DNA of 64,000 nucleotides from Adiantum capillus-veneris (taxonomy: Eukaryota; Streptophyta; Polypodiopsida; Polypodiales; Pteridaceae). The notes under the pieces are model-generated. The model ran no database searches. It was given only the letters and a program-made list of their open reading frames with translations, and was not told the DNA's origin. Made by a program: the position numbers and the translations under genes. Below are positions 62,741 through 64,000 of the stretch, in pieces. Position 1 is the stretch's first letter. The number at the start of each line of letters is the position of its first letter. Location: the NCBI GenBank assembly GCA_014529385.2, contig CM043948.1:23734451-23798450 (forward strand), written 5' to 3'.

Positions 62741-63938
62741 TGTTAGGTGCAGCGGAATGAATGTTTGCGCTTTGCTCAAGATGAGTGCTCTGAACTGTGC
62801 TCAAGGTTCCCTTTAGTTCTTATGGAAGGGAGAGCCTTCCATTCTTGATGGAAAGTGCTATGATCACGAACAAAGTGAATGGACACTGTGCGTGCAAGTG
62901 TATGAGACTGAGAGATAGAGAGAGAAGAGAGATACAACACCAGAGAAGTTGTAAAAACCCTCCTCCCAAGGCCCCACTCTCGTCAACGAAAGTGGTCTAC
63001 TTTTTGATTGCACAAAGTGGTACAATGACGATGCAATCTGGGACTATGCGATGACGACGACGACGACGACGACGACTTTAGGGCTGAAATCTGTGGTCTT
63101 CTATCTGCTGAATTTCGGGACTGTTTCGGTGGCTGAACATGACTGTTTTGGCTGCGTTTTTATGGCTGAAAATGGAGGTTCTCCTGCAATGGATCTAGGC
63201 TGAATCTGCTATTGATCAAGCATGCTGAAAACGCTGCCTATTCTGCTGCTATTTGGCTGAAAATCAAAAACGTTGATCCTTTGCTAGCGTTAGTAGAAAA
63301 CGCTGGACTTGCTGAGTATGTTGTTGGCGATCATTGCTGAAAACGCCATGGGATCTGGTGCTAACGAGGGAATGCAAACTCGCTACACAAGCTGGTGGTG
63401 ATGGCGATGATGCAACTGAGAAAATGCTGGCTGATGTGTATGGCGATGATGCAACTGAGAAAATGCTCGCTGATGTGTATGGCGAGGATGGAGACCCAAA
63501 AACGCCAATGGTCCTACTGGGGTTCTGCTAAGAAGGTGTCTGTTGAGCATGTGCTCCTGCTGCCTCTTCTGCCAGAAAGTGCTAACTTGGGTTTGCTTAT
63601 ATATTAACTTAGCAAAATTGCCCTACCTACTTTTGTTGGAAAGTCACTTAAAAATAATAAGTGGAAAATACCAAAAATAGGGAAAATAGGCTAAATGCAC
63701 TAGAAACTTCCCCTGACTGATTCTAATGGATTCTGATGGGAATTTTGATGATCATGCTGTGTGCAACCAAAGGATATGCATCATATGCATCAATGCTAAG
63801 TGATTGGGCATGCACAGCCTACGAATAGACTCACAAAAGTGCCAGATCACTTCTAATCTAGACTTGACTGGACTGATTGAACCCTGATCATGCTGTAGCT
63901 TGTCCACGAACACATAGGGCTGGATGTGTCACATGACA
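62741..63938 (-). repeat. H1 5' LTR (right)
   Basis: TGTTAGGTGCAGCGG...TGTGTCACATGACA. A 33-bp unit (GATGATGCAACTGAGAAAAT...GTGTATGGC) is tandemly duplicated near 63400-63485 compared with the left LTR. TATA TTAATATATAAGC on the minus strand near 63595-63610. Confidence 0.92.
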
Positions 63939-64000
63939 CTTCTGTTTTCCGGGTTCAGCTTCCCTTATCCTCTTGGCCATTTCTTTCCAATTGGGCACGA

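Larger units (their letters stand above)
52530..63938 (-). mobile_element. H1: gag-protease-only gypsy-type LTR element, TSD CTTCT, host of G3
   Basis: LTRs 52530-53694 (1165 bp) and 62741-63938 (1198 bp) are inverted-read (minus element) and flanked by perfect CTTCT repeats (52525-52529 and 63939-63943). The interior, after removing G3, is about 3.4 kb: primer site, Gag, zinc knuckle, retropepsin, an acidic Asp/His-rich tail and two further open frames, then the purine tract. No RT, RNase H or integrase motif is present. It must rely on an autonomous partner; integrase of a likely relative survives at 23660-24590. Confidence 0.9.

Overview
The window is repeat-rich nuclear DNA of a vascular plant. 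The evidence is a multi-exon plant-type O-fucosyltransferase gene with GT-AG introns, chromodomain-bearing Ty3/gypsy elements (chromoviruses), Ty1/copia elements, a plant-style hAT transposon, long-TIR foldback elements, CCCTAA telo-box clusters in LTRs and very many (GA)n tracts. The lineage (angiosperm, gymnosperm or fern) cannot be settled from the sequence; the density of long GA tracts and a 12.6 kb intron suggest a large, TE-inflated genome.

Layout. 1-2.0 kb: degenerate copia gag-protease on the minus strand with a tandemly duplicated leader. 3.3-7.9 kb: copia-like element with two LTRs and gag but no pol. 8.8-16.1 kb: cluster of foldback/MITE-type repeats, including a 470-bp MITE with a perfect 9-bp target duplication, an element with ~290-bp inverted ends carrying a LINE fragment, and a 2.3-kb imperfect palindrome. 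19.1-37.2 kb: the only clear host gene, an O-fucosyltransferase family member read right to left. Nine exons (452 residues plus stop) can be assembled phase-correctly; its N-terminal exon(s) are not found. Its largest intron (19,579-32,161) is packed with nested and recombined gypsy elements; the intron at 34,262-37,100 holds LINE 3' ends in a head-to-tail array separated by GA microsatellites.

39.1-47.3 kb: a solo LTR with perfect TSD, a second LTR split by a small MITE, then a very young 6.5-kb chromovirus (G2) with almost identical LTRs but broken reading frames. 47.5-52.1 kb: a hAT transposon with 8-bp TSD and a transposase complete apart from one frameshift. 52.5-63.9 kb: a large gag-protease-only LTR element (H1, perfect TSD) into which a relative of G2 (G3, perfect TSD) has inserted.

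How the parts relate. Nothing here is an operon. The main theme is non-autonomous LTR elements: the copia element lacks pol, H1 lacks RT/RNase H/integrase, and G2 and G3 share one integrase-core deletion yet have both moved, so they must have been mobilised in trans. The chimeric element at 22.3-25.6 kb preserves integrase and chromodomain sequence joined to an H1-type 3' LTR, so it shows what a full H1-type partner may look like. Coordinates of LTRs, TSDs and exons were read directly; identities were judged by eye.
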